Positions 62,779-64,000 of a stretch of 64,000 nucleotides of DNA are shown here, piece after piece. The notes beneath the pieces were generated by a model. It saw only the letters and a program-made list of their open reading frames with translations. It did not search any database and had not been told where the DNA came from. Both the position numbers and the translations under genes were made by a program. The DNA is from Gammaproteobacteria bacterium (GTDB lineage: Bacteria; Pseudomonadota; Gammaproteobacteria; UBA6429; Thiohalophilaceae). The stretch covers positions 1-64,000 of the forward strand of contig JACQBC010000036.1 of assembly GCA_016194635.1 (NCBI GenBank), in the 5' to 3' direction. Within the stretch, counting starts at the first letter, position 1. Each line of letters starts with the position of its first letter.

Positions 62779-62863
62779 GGGGTTCATCCTTACGTAGGGA
62801 CTTGCTACCATAACGGTTCCGAGCACCGCCTGACAAGCCCATTCTGGCAGGAAAACCACGCGC

Positions 62864-63379
62864 ATGACACAGGTTAGCAAGGAAATATTTCAAGGTCGGA
62901 TCATTCGTCTGACCCAAGAACAGGTCACGCTTCCCAATGGTCAGGCCATGACCTTGGAGACGGTGCACCACCCCGGCGGCGTGGGGATCATAGCCGTGGA
63001 TGCAGAGCAGAAATTATGTTTGTTGCGGCACTACCGCCACGTGGTGGGACAATGGTTATGGGAGATTCCGGCGGGAAAAATCGATAATTTCGAGCCGCCC
63101 TTAGACACGGCGCGGCGGGAGTTGCGGGAAGAAGCAGGAGCCGTGGCGCAAAGATTGATCCCCTTAGGCCGTACCCTCAGCTCGCCGGGGGTGTTCACCG
63201 AGGTGGTGTATTTGTATCTTGCGCAGGAGTTGCAAATAGTGCCCACCGCGCACGAACCCGAGGAGTGTATTGAAGTTCACTGGATTGAATTAGCCACGGT
63301 GCGGGATTGGATCCGCAGTGGCGAGATCGTCGATGCTAAAACGATTGTCGGGGTGATGTTACTGGGGTTACAAAGGTAG
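62864..63379 (+). CDS. Nudix hydrolase, ADP-ribose pyrophosphatase-like
   Basis: A 171-residue hydrolase of nucleoside diphosphate derivatives. The Nudix box is complete: GKIDNFEPPLDTARRELREE followed by AG. LPNGQAMTLETVHHPGGVGIIAVD and LRHYRHVVGQWLWEIPAG are typical of ADP-ribose pyrophosphatases. Start at the ATG at 62864. Confidence 0.9.
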   Translation: MTQVSKEIFQGRIIRLTQEQVTLPNGQAMTLETVHHPGGVGIIAVDAEQKLCLLRHYRHVVGQWLWEIPAGKIDNFEPPLDTARRELREEAGAVAQRLIPLGRTLSSPGVFTEVVYLYLAQELQIVPTAHEPEECIEVHWIELATVRDWIRSGEIVDAKTIVGVMLLGLQR

Positions 63380-63541
63380 GAGGCGTGATAATTTACCGTC
63401 GAGCGGTTGCCGCCGTGGGTGTGAGACGTCAGCGAAGGCGACCACCCAAATGTAATTTACTGTACTGTCATCAATCCACAGCGATTTAATAGGTTGCATT
63501 GGATTTTAAATCTGTCGGAGTGATCCGATTTCGATAACAAT

Positions 63542-64000
63542 TTATTTACACCCCTCTAACCAACGACCCAATAAAGTCGCCGCGGTCCGATGTAGCGAGG
63601 CGATTTTTTGCGGGGTTTGTTGGCGGATCGTGCTGGCATCGTGGTCGTGATAACAACGGCGTTGCAAATCCCCGCTATGGCGGGTCAGCCATTCCTCGAT
63701 CATCGCGGCGGTGACCTCGACGTGGAATTGCAAGGCCAGGTGTGGACCGATAGCAAAGCCTTGTTGGGCAAAATGATCACTGCGGAATAAGTGTTCTGCC
63801 CTGGCGGGTAAATCGAAGGTTTCGCCATGCCAATGGAAGACATCCAGGTGAGTGGTCAAGTCTTCTGTCCAGCGTGAACCTTGTGTAATGTGAATCGGTA
63901 TCCAGCCAATTTCCATGCAGGGTCCAGGATAGACCTTGGCCCCCAGCGCCTTGGCGATCATCTGACTGCCTAAACATATGCCCAAGACCGGGACAGCGTT
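63542..64000 (-). CDS. Class I glutamine amidotransferase-like protein (5' end cut by window)
   Basis: At least 152 residues; the frame stays open to the window edge. VLGICLGSQM holds the nucleophile Cys, HWHGETFDLP follows, and LALQFHVEV has the catalytic His and Glu. Short stand-alone members act as GMP-synthase-like amidotransferases or deglutamylases. The partner domain and start codon are outside the window. Confidence 0.85.
   Translation of the reverse strand, partial: NAVPVLGICLGSQMIAKALGAKVYPGPCMEIGWIPIHITQGSRWTEDLTTHLDVFHWHGETFDLPARAEHLFRSDHFAQQGFAIGPHLALQFHVEVTAAMIEEWLTRHSGDLQRRCYHDHDASTIRQQTPQKIASLHRTAATLLGRWLEGCK

Overview
The window looks like a chromosomal stretch of a mid-GC gammaproteobacterium. 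The supporting genes are mutH, an rsd/algQ anti-sigma homologue, mpl, a TIGR04219-type outer-membrane protein, moaC/moaD/moaE, metA and slt. I cannot fix the genus. The set mixes housekeeping genes with efflux, c-di-GMP and membrane-energetics functions. No prophage, CRISPR array, rRNA or tRNA gene was found.

Layout. 1-5029: a TetR regulator followed by a tightly packed tripartite efflux operon (outer-membrane factor, EmrA-like, EmrB-like), with TetR-style palindromes in its promoter. 5280-7124: a secreted beta-helix protein. 7325-15922: hydrolases, small membrane proteins, metA with a partner P-loop ATPase, MarC, two FHA proteins, a chemoreceptor and a cupin protein. 16161-17325: an epimerase and a decayed cupin gene. 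17464-24281: a Dph6-like PP-loop protein, DUF502, a methyltransferase, mutH, a Sel1-repeat protein and moaC/moaD/moaE. 24385-29077: membrane pyrophosphatase, phosphodiesterase, soluble pyrophosphatase, and an adenylate kinase with a long lysine-rich tail. 29136-37999: cardiolipin synthase, RNase D, mpl-ubiX, a LON-domain protein, an IS remnant, a TMEM175-like channel, a JmjC-like oxygenase and hemL. 38000-40473: an AT-richer accessory patch with several hairpins, a broken lytic-transglycosylase gene and a secreted propeller-like protein. 40489-50510: a hydrolase, a thiD-thiE operon with a CPBP protease, a glycerophosphodiester/glycerol cluster (GDPD, GlpD-like, FGGY kinase), trhP, a sulfurtransferase and rsd. 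50776-64000: an outer-membrane protein, slt, ilvD, two GGDEF/EAL proteins, a MazG-like pyrophosphohydrolase, an atypical MoaD-like protein, a Nudix hydrolase and a partial glutamine amidotransferase.

The most unusual signal is a family of intergenic inverted-repeat elements at about 7168, 9141, 16000, 26497 and 38223, with a degenerate relative at 38650. Each has long complementary outer arms. The arm sequence differs between most copies, while the inner core is conserved. The core folds into small hairpins presenting GGGA or AGGA loops, and the copy at 7168 contains an exact match to the known CsrA/RsmA RNA-binding consensus. I suggest these may be transcribed CsrA-type binding or decoy modules near mRNA ends. 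Purely DNA-level repeats are the main alternative.
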